A stretch of 64,000 nt of DNA from Delftia acidovorans. Lineage in GTDB: Bacteria > Pseudomonadota > Gammaproteobacteria > Burkholderiales > Burkholderiaceae_C. Shown here in pieces: positions 63,962-64,000 of the stretch (its first letter is position 1; each line of letters starts with the position of its first letter). The position numbers and the translations under genes are program-made. The stretch is from assembly GCA_031286585.1 (NCBI GenBank), contig JAITUC010000004.1, positions 62,001 through 126,000 on the forward strand. Direction: 5' to 3'. A model generated the notes under the pieces. The model had not been told where the DNA came from. It worked only from the letters and a program-made list of their open reading frames with translations, and searched no databases.

Positions 63962-64000
63962 TCCGTATGCCTTGCCAGATGTGCCGCGCCAGGTGCGGGG

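Overview
The window is a high-GC (visibly mid-to-high 60s percent) bacterial chromosome segment with almost only core and housekeeping genes. No insertion sequence, prophage or CRISPR array was seen. Gene content and order point to a betaproteobacterium of the family Comamonadaceae, with a Delftia/Comamonas/Acidovorax-type organism most likely. The clues are a Bug-type tricarboxylate receptor, a cbb3 oxidase assembly gene, the ribBA-ribH-nusB-aminotransferase-ybgC-tolQRA order, the lpxH-ppiB-ppi-TPR-cysS order, and family-type intergenic palindromes. The genus is inferred from protein style, not from a marker gene.

Layout. 0-12 kb: ccoG, a repeat-filled gap with an orphan HigA-like regulator, an IlvD/Edd dehydratase with a Bug receptor, a FecA-like TonB receptor behind a Fur-like site, a MocR regulator, a ParB-domain protein and the tRNA hydroxylation gene trhP (yegQ). 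12-16 kb: a divergent LysR/TSUP exporter pair, then the RNA-repair/ribosome-rescue pair rtcB-prfH, whose leader holds a small peptide gene and a nested RNA fold. 16-23 kb: one long minus-strand gene series, ribBA-ribH-nusB-aminotransferase-ybgC-tolQ-tolR-tolA, preceded by a small [2Fe-2S] ferredoxin. 22.8-23.4 kb: a gene-free segment with repeats and DnaA-box-like sites. 23-33 kb: an SDR dehydrogenase, gshA, a circularly permuted YlqF GTPase, a GGDEF/EAL protein, an M20 hydrolase, a DHH phosphoesterase and an RluA-family pseudouridine synthase. 33-43 kb: a coding remnant, an MFS exporter, a MoaF-like small protein, cardiolipin synthase, several lipoproteins (META/DUF4377, DUF2242, DUF3300) and an M23 peptidase. 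42-50 kb: DUF2322, a methyltransferase, glnS, a secreted Pro/Tyr-rich protein, then aroQ-hydrolase-arfB with overlapping ends, ygiD, an esterase and DUF3014. 50-64 kb: an Lrp-type regulator divergent from a stand-alone AceE-type E1, a five-heme cytochrome fusion, a second LysR/TSUP pair, mtfA-lpxH, two cyclophilins, a TPR protein and cysS.

How parts work together. tolQRA/ybgC, lpxH, cls, the M23 peptidase and the lipoproteins serve the envelope. rtcB-prfH, arfB, nusB, ylqF, trhP, glnS and cysS serve translation and RNA upkeep, including two separate GGQ ribosome-release proteins. ribBA and ribH supply flavin; the second half of RibBA has lost its zinc cysteines. The five-heme cytochrome beside a TSUP exporter suggests sulfur-oxyanion redox chemistry (inference). 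The items most worth a second look are the triheme-TsdA cytochrome fusion, the structured rtcB leader, the DnaA-box/repeat cluster near 23 kb, and the Lrp operator in front of the AceE paralog.
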